Counted from the stretch's first letter, positions 16,794 to 26,709 are shown. The stretch: DNA of 55,166 nucleotides from Candidatus Colinaster scatohippi (GCA_018064805.1 JAGHUN010000062.1:1-55166), one strand, 5' to 3'. Notes: generated from the letters alone by a model not told the origin. Program-made: numbers and translations.

Positions 16794-17873
16794 CTATTTA
16801 AACTGTCTGTATATTTTTTTGCTAATCTCACAAATTTTAGGATTAAATTTCGTTGTCTCACCGGATTCAAGAATCGAAAGAGCTTCTTCTCTTGCATATG
16901 CACCTCTGTAAGCTCTGTCCGAGGTAAGAGCACAGTAGACACTTACCAATGACACAATCTGTGCAGCAAGCGGAATCTCCTCTTCCTTCTTACCTTCAGG
17001 ATATCCGGTTCCATCCCAGTTTTCATGATGAGAAAAGGCTATATCTGCTGCCATCTGAACAAAATCATTATAATCTCTTGCAATAGCCGTATCTCTGAGT
17101 ATTCTGAAACCAACCTCTGTATGCGTACGCATGATTTCTTTTTCCTCTTCAGTAAGCGGTATCTTTTTCTGAAGAATTTCTGTTGGAATCGCCACATTAC
17201 CTATATCACAAAGTGGCGCAGCAATCTCAATTGTATCAATGAAATTATCTGTAATTTCATCCTCGTACACACCGGCAATCTGAAGAGCCTGTGCTAAAAG
17301 TCGGCAGTTATACTGCAGTCTCTCTATATATTCGTCAGAATAAAGGGAATTGCTTCTGGCAAGATTTGCCAATGCATACAGCACACCCTTTTTCTCCTGT
17401 TCAATCTGCTTAAGCTGATTGCTCAGTGATGCCTGAAGGCGCCTGTTAGTCTCCTGAAGTTCTTTTTTCATCTCATAGAATTTAAGATGCACTCCGGTTC
17501 TGGCCTTAACTACTTCAGGAATGAATGGCTTGGTAATATAATCTTCACCACCGGTTCCAAAGCCCTTAACTATATCCTCAACCTCATCATATGCAGATAT
17601 GAAAATAATCGGTATATCTCTTGTATTAACATCAGCCTTAATGATTGTGGCAAATTCATACCCATCCATTTCCGGCATGGAAATATCGAGCAAAATAAGC
17701 TTAGGCTGACATTCCTTCATAAGCTCTAATGCGACCTTACCATTCTGAGCTGTAACGGGCTTATATCCCATGCTCTTAATGATGTTCTGAAGCACAAATC
17801 TGTTGACTTCAACATCATCAACTATCATTATTTCGCCCAGTTCTTTGTTATATGTACTGGTTAGTTCTGCCAT
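16794..17873 (-). CDS. Response regulator with degenerate HD-GYP output domain
   Basis: An N-terminal receiver (DD19-20, phosphoacceptor Asp63 in LLDISMPEMDG, Lys115 in TKP) is followed by a coiled-coil linker (about 130-165) and an HD-GYP-like domain. That output family normally hydrolyses cyclic di-GMP. Here the metal-binding HD pair reads CD (LCDIGNVAIP, Cys222-Asp223) and the usual following Lys is Asn. The later His251, HH282-283 and GYP290-292 remain. I start at ATG 17871-17873 (359 residues) behind GGGAGGTTAGAG. It lies between the kinase and cheR, a likely target of the adjacent phosphorelay. Confidence 0.88.
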   Translation of the reverse strand: MAELTSTYNKELGEIMIVDDVEVNRFVLQNIIKSMGYKPVTAQNGKVALELMKECQPKLILLDISMPEMDGYEFATIIKADVNTRDIPIIFISAYDEVEDIVKGFGTGGEDYITKPFIPEVVKARTGVHLKFYEMKKELQETNRRLQASLSNQLKQIEQEKKGVLYALANLARSNSLYSDEYIERLQYNCRLLAQALQIAGVYEDEITDNFIDTIEIAAPLCDIGNVAIPTEILQKKIPLTEEEKEIMRTHTEVGFRILRDTAIARDYNDFVQMAADIAFSHHENWDGTGYPEGKKEEEIPLAAQIVSLVSVYCALTSDRAYRGAYAREEALSILESGETTKFNPKICEISKKIYRQFK

Positions 17874-17933
17874 CTCTAACCTCCCTGTCACTCTGTCATA
17901 CAATTAAGTAACATATCTGTATTTCCAATTATA

Positions 17934-19361
17934 TTAATTAAGCAGGCTTCTTACCTGCTCGATTGCAGCCGTTGCCTTTTCGCCATTTTCCTTTTGAACT
18001 GCCATTTTGAGTCTTAACACCGCAGTTGATACTTCCCTCGGTGCGCCATCTGACAGCTGTTTTATGGCATCTGTAAACATCTCAGCCTTTTCCCAGGTCT
18101 CCATATCTATACAAAGTGCAAGTTTCATAAGTCTCTTGTCAATCTCCGCAAGATTCTCTTCCGAACCGAAGGCTCTCTGTGTAGCTTCCCTTGCTGCCTC
18201 ATCCTCTGCTGAGCTGAACACCGGTGCATCTGAATTTGCCGTCGTAATTGCGTTCACGCTCTCACCTTCAGGTACATCCAGCCATATAGAAAAAGTAAAT
18301 GTGGTTCCCTTGCCAAGCTCGCTTTCCACATCAATATGACCGCCCATCAGTTCTACCAGCTGCTTGCTTATATTTAACCCAAGACCGGTTCCTCCGAATC
18401 TTCTGGAAATTGAGGCCTCTACCTGAGAAAAACTCTTGAATAGCTTATCCTGATTCTTTTTATCTATACCGATTCCTGTATCCATAACCATGAAGAATAA
18501 TTCAACTCTGTTACCGGTATGAGCAGTAATAACTGCTTCCATCATAATCTTGCCAACTGTTGTGAATTTAGTGGCATTAGATAACAAATTATTAAGAATC
18601 TGAACAACACGAAGCTCATCTCCGATCAGGACCTCAGGAATATCCGGTGATACTGTTATGAAGAAATCCAGTCCCTTTTCATGAATCTTATTAACATGAT
18701 TGGATTTAACATATTCAATCATATTGCGGAAATTAAATTCCCTTGCTTCTAACTGGAACTTACCCGCATCAAGCTTGGAAAAGTCGAGAATATTGTTAAT
18801 CAGTGCATGCATATCCTCACAGCCACGCTCTATCATGCTGAGTATCTTGGCCTCTTCAATTCCCGGTTCGCGACTAAGGAGCTCTCTTGTATTACCCAGA
18901 ATTCCATTAACCGGAGTTCTGAGTTCATGCGTAACATTAGCAACGAACTCGGTCTTAACCATATCAACGTCCACTGCATTTTCACGAATGCCTGCAAGCT
19001 GCTTTTCAAGTGATTCAAGCTTTGAGGTGTCTATCATAAGACAGACATACTGGCCATTTATAAATCTGCTTGTCAAAAGCTTTACATCCACGCTAAAACA
19101 TGTATTGTTTTCCCTGTAAGCAACAGACTGAACTACTTCTCCGCCAATCGGCATTTCTATAATTAATTCATCGCCGTTTTTCTTAAAAAGATTCGGCAGA
19201 ATGTTACTTACATTGACGCCTTCAATCTGCTTGTGATCAAGCAATTTCATGGCAACATTATTGGCATATGATACATTTCCATATTTATCGATATACAGCA
19301 CCAGCTCCATTGCCTCGTCTAATATCGATCTGTAATTTCCAATTTCAAAATTATCCGGCAT
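17934..19361 (-). CDS. Soluble PAS-domain hybrid-type sensor histidine kinase
   Basis: No membrane segment is present, so the kinase is predicted to be cytoplasmic. Domains are a PAS-like sensor (about 15-120), a HisKA dimerisation helix with the phosphorylated His (THELRTPVNGILGN, His145) and an ATPase domain with N, G1 and G2 boxes (NNLLSNATKF, DTGIGI, FGGTGLGLNI). A helical tail of about 110 residues resembles an Hpt fold without its histidine. I choose ATG 19359-19361 because AGAGGATTAT precedes it; an ATG eight codons upstream overlaps the hpt stop but lacks a ribosome site. It has no receiver of its own, so phosphate probably reaches the neighbouring Hpt or regulator proteins. Confidence 0.88.
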   Translation of the reverse strand: MPDNFEIGNYRSILDEAMELVLYIDKYGNVSYANNVAMKLLDHKQIEGVNVSNILPNLFKKNGDELIIEMPIGGEVVQSVAYRENNTCFSVDVKLLTSRFINGQYVCLMIDTSKLESLEKQLAGIRENAVDVDMVKTEFVANVTHELRTPVNGILGNTRELLSREPGIEEAKILSMIERGCEDMHALINNILDFSKLDAGKFQLEAREFNFRNMIEYVKSNHVNKIHEKGLDFFITVSPDIPEVLIGDELRVVQILNNLLSNATKFTTVGKIMMEAVITAHTGNRVELFFMVMDTGIGIDKKNQDKLFKSFSQVEASISRRFGGTGLGLNISKQLVELMGGHIDVESELGKGTTFTFSIWLDVPEGESVNAITTANSDAPVFSSAEDEAAREATQRAFGSEENLAEIDKRLMKLALCIDMETWEKAEMFTDAIKQLSDGAPREVSTAVLRLKMAVQKENGEKATAAIEQVRSLLN

Positions 19362-19377
19362 ATAATCCTCTATACTG

Positions 19378-19758
19378 TTAAGCATTAAAATTACTGCGAA
19401 TCACTTCAGCCAGCTTCTCATGTGCTTCTGCAAGAATTCCTATTTTATCCGCAACAAGCTTCATATCTACCTCGTCCGCACTACTCTTACCTCTGGTAAG
19501 CTCAGTTATCTCACTGGACATCCTGTAAATATTGTCAAGTCCCAGATTACCGGCAAGTCCCTTTAGCGCATGAGCCGCCTTGAACACAGCCTCAACATTA
19601 CTATCTGCGACTGCATCCCCCATAGTCTCAATACTTTTATCCTCCGAATATCTTAAAAGAAATTTTATATACATTTCCTCCATATTCAGGAATCTGTGCA
19701 TTGCATCATTAAGATTAACTCCCTGTTCTATTAATACTTCCCTTTTTATATCTTCCAA
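19378..19758 (-). CDS. Histidine phosphotransfer (Hpt) domain protein
   Basis: This small helical protein has an Hpt core, AAHALKGLAGNLGL, with phosphoacceptor His63 in the chosen frame. Such proteins pass phosphate between receivers. The frame has no ATG at its 5' end. I choose TTG 19756-19758 behind AGAAGGG (126 residues); a TTG at 19798-19800 with a very close AAGGGG would give 140. It is the first gene of the chemotaxis operon and its end overlaps the longer start of the kinase gene. Confidence 0.85.
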   Translation of the reverse strand: MEDIKREVLIEQGVNLNDAMHRFLNMEEMYIKFLLRYSEDKSIETMGDAVADSNVEAVFKAAHALKGLAGNLGLDNIYRMSSEITELTRGKSSADEVDMKLVADKIGILAEAHEKLAEVIRSNFNA

Positions 19759-19835
19759 TGTTTCCCTTCTTTCACTGTAAGACCATATTCTGACTGCCAA
19801 AGCCCCTTATTCATTGACAGACCATATCAAAGTAA

Positions 19836-19864
19836 ATTATAGTCATTTATTACTAATTTTTCAA
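19836..19864 (-). promoter_or_regulatory. Sigma-A promoter of the hpt-kinase-che operon
   Basis: Minus-strand TTGAAA-N17-TATAAT (-35 at 19859-19864, -10 at 19836-19841) is a near-perfect vegetative promoter about 80 bp upstream of the TTG start of hpt. Chemotaxis genes here therefore appear not to need sigma-D. The rest of 19865-19982 shows no further gene. Confidence 0.75.
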
Positions 19865-19982
19865 GATTATCCAATTGTTTTTTGTCATTTTTACAAAGAA
19901 AATGACGGTCATTCCGGTGGATAACCAAGTCTAAAATATCTTTAATTTGTTACCGTCTTCCATTCCCCCAGTTATATATTAA

Positions 19983-20016
19983 AACAGACCTTCATGAGAG
20001 TTCATGAAAGTCTGTT
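19983..20016 (-). terminator. Terminator of the Mrp-like operon
   Basis: AACAGACTTTCATGA and TCATGAAGGTCTGTT pair over 15 positions with one G-U and a four-base loop. The stem is followed on the minus strand by UUUUAAU. It lies 27 bp after the last gene. Confidence 0.8.
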
Positions 20017-20043
20017 ATTAACACCATATTTATTCCATGTCTG

Positions 20044-22044
20044 TTAGTTCTTTAAGAACATATATGCAACCGTTATAAGCAGTCCCAGACAGAACATAAT
20101 GAGGCCGAAAGACATACTTCTTGCAATAATAAGCCTGCTCTCTGAATATGCCTTATACTCAACTGCAAATTTGTGAATATAATCGACCTGCTCCTTTTTT
20201 CTCTTCTTAGCAGAATGCCTACGCATAAATTCTGCTATACCATTAGCAATACTTCCTAACATATGAGTGATGGCATTACCCTCTGTAAGTTCTACTATTA
20301 TCGGACTGTCCCTGTATATAGTCTTACGCAGCATCACTACTATCCAGTCAACCAAACTATCAAGCACACGGCATACTACACCCCCCACAAACGGAAGTGC
20401 ATAAAGTACAACCGGTCTGTATACAAGATTCTCAAGATCAAGCCATTTAGGCCACCTGTCAACATACAACTTACAGTCTGCTTCAGTTGTGCTCTCGCCA
20501 CCGGCCTTCTTCTCATTGCTTGTCCTGCTCATAAGAAGCGTTCTGACGATACCAAAGTAAAGTGCCATTCCGATTACAATTGATATAATCGCCCCTTTTA
20601 TATTACCAAATGAAAAATACTTAACCGCTTCCATCTCAGATGCATGTAAGAAACCTGCTGCAGCCTCTGCCATTTTATTCATTGTAAATCCCGGTGTAAA
20701 TCCCATCACCGGAAGAATTGCAGCTGCAGTTACAAGTGAAATACACGTTGCGGGATTCATATACTTTTTCTTGGAATCATATGCTTCCTGTTTTGCCGCG
20801 TCCGCATTTTTTTCTATAAAAATACATACATACAGCTTGGTCATATATGCAACGGTAAATCCACCGCTTATCAGGAAAAGCCACTCAATTGTCTTCATAT
20901 TCATAACAGAGAATATACCTGTCATATGTCCTTCCAAAAGAAGGTGAGTATATTCAACAATACTCTCATGAATGAGTGTCTTACTAATATAACCATTCCA
21001 AAGTGGCATACCTCCTATACCAAGCGTTCCCATCAGGAATATTGCATTCAGCAGAGGTTTCTTACGCCCAAAACCTCTGACATCATTAAGATTAAGTGAA
21101 TGAATATTCATAAATACCACACCTGCTGCCGAGAACAAAACCAGCTTAAGCAGAGAGTGGTTGACCATATGAAGCAGCGCTCCGCTAAGTGCCATTCCAT
21201 TCTCTTCTCCAAGAAGTCCTGACATTCCGACTCCGGTAAGTATGAAACCAATCTGAGATACCGACGAACAAGCCAAAGTTCTCTTCAGGTCTGTAGAAAA
21301 AAGTGCAAGCACCGCTCCTAAGAACATGGTACATACGGCAATTATAAGAATCATTGCCCCCCATGACGAATCACCCAGGAAAATATAGCTTGTAAGTACA
21401 AGCACACCAAATACACCTGCTTTGGTAAGAATTCCTGACAGAAGTGCCGATGCCGGCGCCGGAGCAACCGGATGAGCCTTAGGAAGCCAAATATGCATTG
21501 GGAAAGCACCTGCTTTTGCTCCAAATCCAAAGAGCAGACAAATTGCAGCTATCCATAATCTTCTGTCTGCATTGTCATACCCTGTACCTTCTAATAGCCC
21601 CGCATTACCTGACAGACCAATAAGCGCATCAAAGTTAACAGTACCGGTCATATCATAGAGCAGGAAAATACCCATAAGCATTACAAGACCACCGATTACG
21701 GCTACTGCAAGATAGGTTCCTGCCGCTCTCATTGAAGCAGGCTTCTCATCCTGAGCCACCCACACATATGAAGCCAGTGACATTATCTCAAAGAATATAA
21801 AGGTCGTGTAGAAATCCGCCGACAAAAATACGCCCACTGTTGCAAAATATGTAAGAATCAGAAAGAAATAATATCTCCCTTTATTCTTGTAGTGAGCCAT
21901 ATACTCAAGTGAAAATACCGTACTGACAATCCACATAAATGTCGCAATGGCGCAGTACAGAAGTCTGAAACCGTCAAGCTGCATATGCAGCCCCATTCCG
22001 CAGATTCCGGAGATATCAATTGTCTGAAGTATATTATCGTTCAT
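20044..22044 (-). CDS. NuoL/MrpA-type cation-translocating membrane subunit
   Basis: This 666-residue polytopic protein belongs to the antiporter-like family shared by complex I NuoL, MrpA and Mbh subunits. Key channel residues are present: Glu in FFEIMSLASYVW, Lys in FGFGAKAGAFPMHIWLPKAH and Lys in NGYISKTLIHES. The core spans about residues 1-500. A C-terminal extension of about 150 residues adds amphipathic and membrane helices, loosely recalling the lateral helix of NuoL. It is the last gene of the ten-gene operon, 10 bp after the preceding antiporter-like gene. Ion choice (Na+ or H+) cannot be read from sequence. Confidence 0.85.
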   Translation of the reverse strand: MNDNILQTIDISGICGMGLHMQLDGFRLLYCAIATFMWIVSTVFSLEYMAHYKNKGRYYFFLILTYFATVGVFLSADFYTTFIFFEIMSLASYVWVAQDEKPASMRAAGTYLAVAVIGGLVMLMGIFLLYDMTGTVNFDALIGLSGNAGLLEGTGYDNADRRLWIAAICLLFGFGAKAGAFPMHIWLPKAHPVAPAPASALLSGILTKAGVFGVLVLTSYIFLGDSSWGAMILIIAVCTMFLGAVLALFSTDLKRTLACSSVSQIGFILTGVGMSGLLGEENGMALSGALLHMVNHSLLKLVLFSAAGVVFMNIHSLNLNDVRGFGRKKPLLNAIFLMGTLGIGGMPLWNGYISKTLIHESIVEYTHLLLEGHMTGIFSVMNMKTIEWLFLISGGFTVAYMTKLYVCIFIEKNADAAKQEAYDSKKKYMNPATCISLVTAAAILPVMGFTPGFTMNKMAEAAAGFLHASEMEAVKYFSFGNIKGAIISIVIGMALYFGIVRTLLMSRTSNEKKAGGESTTEADCKLYVDRWPKWLDLENLVYRPVVLYALPFVGGVVCRVLDSLVDWIVVMLRKTIYRDSPIIVELTEGNAITHMLGSIANGIAEFMRRHSAKKRKKEQVDYIHKFAVEYKAYSESRLIIARSMSFGLIMFCLGLLITVAYMFLKN

Positions 22045-22054
22045 GATTATCCTC

Positions 22055-23512
22055 CTATAAACCTGCTACATGACACAGCACTTCCATTATAGGCGTACTG
22101 TGAAGTCCGAAATACAACATAAAAGCTACAAAAATATATAATGGCAGTAGCATCTTCCAATTCGGGTCTTTAATTCCATCATTAATGCTATGGTCAAAAT
22201 CCTTAACTGGGAAAAAGCCACGTATTACAAAGCTCATCATATAAATAGCTGTGAGCACTGCAGACACAAGCAGGCATACAATTCCCACGTATGCAAGCGG
22301 CATCCCCGATTCAACGGCCGCACTTGCAAGATTCCATTTACTGACAAACCCCGCAAGTCCCGGGACACCCATTAGTGCCAGACCGCTTATCGCAAAAATT
22401 CCATATACCTGCGGCATTTTGTATCCAAGCCCGTCCATCTCATTAATATACTCTCGTTCAGTCTGATGCATAATTGAACCTGCACAGAAAAAAGAGCAGA
22501 TTTTCATAACAGCATGCATTAGCATATGAGACAGACCTGCAACCATTCCGAGTGGTGACATCATTGTCACACCAAACAGAATGTAAGAAAGGTTACTGAT
22601 TGTAGAATAAGCAAGCCTTCTTTTTAGATGAGTCTCCTTAACAGCCCTACTGCATCCGTAGACAATAGTAAACATTGTTGCCGCCATTGTCACATACTGT
22701 GCCCATGTGCCTCTTAAGAATTCGGCACCAAAACAGTAATATGTAAGTCTAAAAATCGCAAAGGCACCGGACTTAACAACGGCTACTGCATGAAGGAGAG
22801 CGGTTACAGGCGTGGGTGCCACACCGGCATCCGGAAGCCATGAATTAAACGGACAGACCGCTGCCTTAACACCAAAGCCAAAGAAAGCAAGCACATAAAT
22901 AAGCAAAAGCACATTGGTTTTATCCCCGATTATTGACATATCGAGAACGCCACCTAGCGTAAATTCCGGTGTTATTCCATATATAATTACAAATATCATT
23001 CCTATGAAGGCAAATGCGGCACCGCCAAGTGAGTAATACATATATTTTCTTCCGGCAAGAATTGCCTTACGGGAAAGTGTATGCATTACAAGCGGCACTG
23101 TTACAATAGTTAACAGCTCATAGAAGAAATACATCGTCAGTATATTATCTGCAAGTGCAATTCCGAGCGTTACACCATATGTCATCGTATAGAACATAAA
23201 GAATACACTTTCATGCTCTTCTTTGGTCATATACTCAAAGGCATAGAGAGTGGCAAGTGGCCAAAGCGTCGAAACCAGTCCCGCAAATATCACTCCCAGA
23301 CCATCTGCACAGAAGGTTATTGTTAATCCCCCCGTAAAACTAACCAGGGTATGCGGTGAATGATCCGGTCCAAGTATGATATACCACACAAGAATTGTAT
23401 TGATAATTACCAGTGTCTCAATAAACAACTCCCTGTGTGAATCCTTTTTCCATTTGATAAGAGGAACGAACAGTCCTGTTATCATCGGTAATAAAATAAC
23501 TGCTAATAACAT
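22055..23512 (-). CDS. NuoM/MrpD-type cation-translocating membrane subunit
   Basis: A 485-residue polytopic subunit of the Proton_antipo_M family. Conserved charged residues are Glu in FFYELLTIVTVPL, Lys in FGVKAAVCPFNSWLPDAG and Lys in AGFVSKWNLA. I start at ATG 23510-23512 behind GGGAGGAGACGAAG; the longer frame begins with TTG inside the upstream gene. That upstream gene ends 13 bp earlier. It is one of four such subunits in the operon. Confidence 0.86.
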   Translation of the reverse strand: MLLAVILLPMITGLFVPLIKWKKDSHRELFIETLVIINTILVWYIILGPDHSPHTLVSFTGGLTITFCADGLGVIFAGLVSTLWPLATLYAFEYMTKEEHESVFFMFYTMTYGVTLGIALADNILTMYFFYELLTIVTVPLVMHTLSRKAILAGRKYMYYSLGGAAFAFIGMIFVIIYGITPEFTLGGVLDMSIIGDKTNVLLLIYVLAFFGFGVKAAVCPFNSWLPDAGVAPTPVTALLHAVAVVKSGAFAIFRLTYYCFGAEFLRGTWAQYVTMAATMFTIVYGCSRAVKETHLKRRLAYSTISNLSYILFGVTMMSPLGMVAGLSHMLMHAVMKICSFFCAGSIMHQTEREYINEMDGLGYKMPQVYGIFAISGLALMGVPGLAGFVSKWNLASAAVESGMPLAYVGIVCLLVSAVLTAIYMMSFVIRGFFPVKDFDHSINDGIKDPNWKMLLPLYIFVAFMLYFGLHSTPIMEVLCHVAGL

Positions 23513-23525
23513 CTTCGTCTCCTCC

Positions 23526-24821
23526 CTAGAATAATGTACCTGCAAAAGAACCAATATAATCTACAACACTGTTTGGAAGCATACCAATAATAACCGACAA
23601 TGCAGTAAGAATAATAATCGGAACAGTCATAAAAAGACTCGGTTCGCATTTATCCTTATCACTTATCTCATAATCCGCTCCCGGAAAAAATCCAATCACT
23701 ACAAGCTGCAGTAAGTATCCGGCTGTAAGCAGGGCACTAACAAGAAGTACTACAGGACCAAGCCATGAAAATATAGAAATGCGCGACTCCAGACCACCGA
23801 TTGCCAGATACCATTTACTGATAAAGCCGCCTGTCGGAGGTATACCTATAAGTCCAAGCGATACGATTACATAGCACCACATGGTAATCGGCATTTTTTT
23901 ACCTATACCACGCATATCCTCAACCTTTGTTGCACCTGTATAATGAATAATTGCACCGGCCACAAGGAACAGCACAGCTTTAATACATCCATGTCCGAAT
24001 ACATGAAGCATTGAACCTGTAAAGCCGGTTCTGTTAGCAACTGCAAGACCAAATAAAATATATGAAACCTGACTGACTGTAGAATATGCGAGCCTTTTTT
24101 TCAAAACCGGCTCCCTGTAAGCAAGCATTGATCCCATAAATACTGTTATAAGCGAAAACACCAGCCATGCGGTCTGCACCCAGGTGCCTGCAATATTACC
24201 GACTCCGATAATATAATAAATACTCCTTACAATACCAAGAACACCGGCCTTAACTATAACTGCTGACAGGACCGCAGATGCCGGCGCCGGTGCTACAGGA
24301 TGTGCAGTCGGAAGCCATGCATGCATAGGAAACATACCGGCCTTAACGCCAAAACCGATAATAAGTGCCATTGCTACCCACAAAAGCAGCGTCTTATGCT
24401 CTGCAAAAGCCTCTGCGCTTATACTTCCACCGGCCACAAAATCAAGTGTTCCTGCGTATTTTGACAGGAAAAAAATTCCGAACAATGCACTATAAGCACC
24501 AAACATCGAAAAAATCAGATATTTAAGTGCTGCCATTACTGACTCTCTTGTTCTCTCCTGAATTACAAGAGGCATTGAACACACTGTCAGAAGTTCAAAA
24601 CAAAAATAGTAAGTGATCATATTGGCTGCAAAGCAGGCTAATACCTCAACCACCATTGCTGCAAAGAAAAATATCTGATAGCTTATCTTATGCTCTGAAT
24701 GACTCATGTAGTCAAAAGAATAGATACCTGCAGCGATAAAAACAATTAACGTTAATACAGCAAAAAATATTCCAATATTGTCTACACCGAAGGCTATCGG
24801 GAGATTTGTCATTATTCTCAT
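23526..24821 (-). CDS. Short antiporter-like subunit (NuoN/MrpD family)
   Basis: At 431 residues this is the shortest of the four Proton_antipo_M proteins, with an abbreviated N-terminal helix bundle. It retains Glu in CFELLTVCSMPLVI, Lys in GFGVKAGMFPMHAWLP followed by TAHPVAPAPASAV, and Lys in GGFISKWYLAIGG. AGGAGGG lies nine bases before ATG. Its central motif is closely similar to that of the 666-residue subunit, suggesting duplication within the operon. Predicted role is one of four parallel ion paths in the complex. Confidence 0.85.
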   Translation of the reverse strand: MRIMTNLPIAFGVDNIGIFFAVLTLIVFIAAGIYSFDYMSHSEHKISYQIFFFAAMVVEVLACFAANMITYYFCFELLTVCSMPLVIQERTRESVMAALKYLIFSMFGAYSALFGIFFLSKYAGTLDFVAGGSISAEAFAEHKTLLLWVAMALIIGFGVKAGMFPMHAWLPTAHPVAPAPASAVLSAVIVKAGVLGIVRSIYYIIGVGNIAGTWVQTAWLVFSLITVFMGSMLAYREPVLKKRLAYSTVSQVSYILFGLAVANRTGFTGSMLHVFGHGCIKAVLFLVAGAIIHYTGATKVEDMRGIGKKMPITMWCYVIVSLGLIGIPPTGGFISKWYLAIGGLESRISIFSWLGPVVLLVSALLTAGYLLQLVVIGFFPGADYEISDKDKCEPSLFMTVPIIILTALSVIIGMLPNSVVDYIGSFAGTLF

Positions 24822-24835
24822 TCTGATATACCCTC

Positions 24836-26326
24836 CTATGCAAACATTTCAATTCCACGGCGTATCAGTTCCACTACAGGATCGGAATAAACGCCAAGTA
24901 ACACATTAACAATAATGAACAGAATCAGGACGATACTGTATATTTTTGCATCCTTAAAATGCTTAACCGGATATTCCTTACCGGTATATGGTGTATATAT
25001 CCTGATAACGGTTTTCATAAAGTAAATGGCATTAAGAATTGTGCTTATTCCAAGAACTATGAGAACCGGAAGCATCTTCCTTGGTAAGGATACTGCTGCC
25101 TCTGCAAAAAGAAGCTTACTGATAAAGCCTGCAAAAAGCGGAACACCAACCATCGACAGTGAACCAACGGCAAATGCAACACCGGCTACAACATATCTGT
25201 AGCCTGCACCTGTCAGATATATAAACTGTCTCTTTTCTCCGGACACATCGGTAAGTCCCATAGCCGATACGAAAAGCAGTGATTTGGTTGCCGCATGAGT
25301 CAGGATATGGAAAATTGCGGCAATCATACCGAATTCGGTTCCCATACCTATTCCCATATAAATATATCCAATCTGTGCTACCGAAGAATAAGCAATCATT
25401 CTTCTTACATCATTTTCCCTGATAGCATTGACAGAACCGAATATCATACCTGCCAGACCAAATATAAAGAGTACATCAATAATCTCACTGTAAGCAAAGA
25501 TATCAAAGCCTATTACCCTGTAGATAATCTTAATTAACAGGAATATATATCCCTTTGAAACAAGGCTCGATAATACAGCCGCACTTGATACGGTTGAATA
25601 TCCATATGCATCCGGAAGCCACGCATGGAACGGAAAAAGTGCACTCTTAATCGCAAGTCCCACACTTAAAAGCGCTATCGCAATAAGAAGAGGCACCGGA
25701 TAGGTTCCACCTACCATCATCGCGGCAATCCTGTCCTTTATATTGCTCATAAGCAGATGGCCTGTAATATCATATACAATACAGATTCCAAAAAGTACCA
25801 TAGCAGAACCTATAAGACTCATTACCATATATCTTACAGCAGCCTCGATTGTTCGGCCGTTCTGTCTAATCATAATAAGTCCACAGGCTGCAATTGTATT
25901 AATCTCGATAAATACATAAGCCGTGAAAAGGTCATTGGTATATATAAGTGCAAGCAGCGAGCTAAGAAGCAAACCCATCAGAACATAATACAGGTGATGC
26001 TTCTCTATATCCACCTCTCCAAAAAGCTTATGAACTCCTCCCCAAAGTGAGAGAATCATAATAACGCAGAAGAAGGTCGCCATTAATCCTTCCAGGCTTC
26101 CTGCCCTTAACTCATTACCCCAGGGAGCCGGAAATTTACCCATTACATATACAAAGCTGCCATTTTGAGCACAGTAGCCGGTCGTTACCGCGTTAAGTAC
26201 AAGAACAACAATTAACAGTACCGTATTCAGCCATCTGGCACTTTTGCCCTTCATACCTGAAGAAAAGATACCTGCAAAAAGACATAGCATAATCGATATT
26301 GCCGGGAAGTTACAAATAATATTCAT
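24836..26326 (-). CDS. mrpD: MrpD/NuoN-type cation-translocating membrane subunit
   Basis: This 496-residue polytopic protein follows the C subunit directly, the position of mrpD in Mrp operons. Conserved residues are Glu in YVFIEINTIAACGLI, Lys in LAIKSALFPFHAWLPDAYGY and Lys in AGFISKLLFAEA. Its ATG overlaps the mrpC stop by one base (TAATG) behind GGGAGGGACTGTA. The MrpD symbol is by position and resemblance; the complex is not a standard Mrp (see findings). Confidence 0.85.
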   Translation of the reverse strand: MNIICNFPAISIMLCLFAGIFSSGMKGKSARWLNTVLLIVVLVLNAVTTGYCAQNGSFVYVMGKFPAPWGNELRAGSLEGLMATFFCVIMILSLWGGVHKLFGEVDIEKHHLYYVLMGLLLSSLLALIYTNDLFTAYVFIEINTIAACGLIMIRQNGRTIEAAVRYMVMSLIGSAMVLFGICIVYDITGHLLMSNIKDRIAAMMVGGTYPVPLLIAIALLSVGLAIKSALFPFHAWLPDAYGYSTVSSAAVLSSLVSKGYIFLLIKIIYRVIGFDIFAYSEIIDVLFIFGLAGMIFGSVNAIRENDVRRMIAYSSVAQIGYIYMGIGMGTEFGMIAAIFHILTHAATKSLLFVSAMGLTDVSGEKRQFIYLTGAGYRYVVAGVAFAVGSLSMVGVPLFAGFISKLLFAEAAVSLPRKMLPVLIVLGISTILNAIYFMKTVIRIYTPYTGKEYPVKHFKDAKIYSIVLILFIIVNVLLGVYSDPVVELIRRGIEMFA

Positions 26327-26709
26327 TACAGTCCCTCCCTGTTAAGTCTTGTTGATATCTCATCAAGATTGAGTGTGTGATATCTCTTATACAATCTGAT
26401 TGTAAGCGACAGCATAAGCGCCGTAACCGACACAGATACTACAATACCCGTAAGCACCAGTCCACTTGGAATTGGGTTAATATACGCCTCAGTACTCTGA
26501 ACTCCATCCACGATAATCGGAGCTACACGTCCCTTAATATAACCCATAGATGCAAGAAAAAGATAAGTACCCGAGTCCATAATATTAAAGCCTATTATCT
26601 TTTTAATAAGGTTCGGCTGAAGAAGCAGATTAGCAAATCCGATTACAAAGAAAATAACCGAAGCTATCTGTAAATAATTGGCCGACAGATTAGGTCCAAA
26701 TTCAAACAT
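26326..26709 (-). CDS. mrpC: MrpC/NuoK-type membrane subunit
   Basis: A three-helix subunit of 127 residues with the NuoK/MnhC pattern: an initial helix, LIKKIIGFNIMDSGTYLFL, and a final helix after the loop GVQSTEAYINPIPSGLVLTG. The conserved INPIPSGLVLTGIVV segment is typical of MnhC. I start at ATG 26707-26709 (MFEFGPN) behind GAGGAGGTCTTTAAT, not the longer frame that runs into the upstream gene. Its start and the upstream stop nearly touch. Confidence 0.9.
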   Translation of the reverse strand: MFEFGPNLSANYLQIASVIFFVIGFANLLLQPNLIKKIIGFNIMDSGTYLFLASMGYIKGRVAPIIVDGVQSTEAYINPIPSGLVLTGIVVSVSVTALMLSLTIRLYKRYHTLNLDEISTRLNREGL

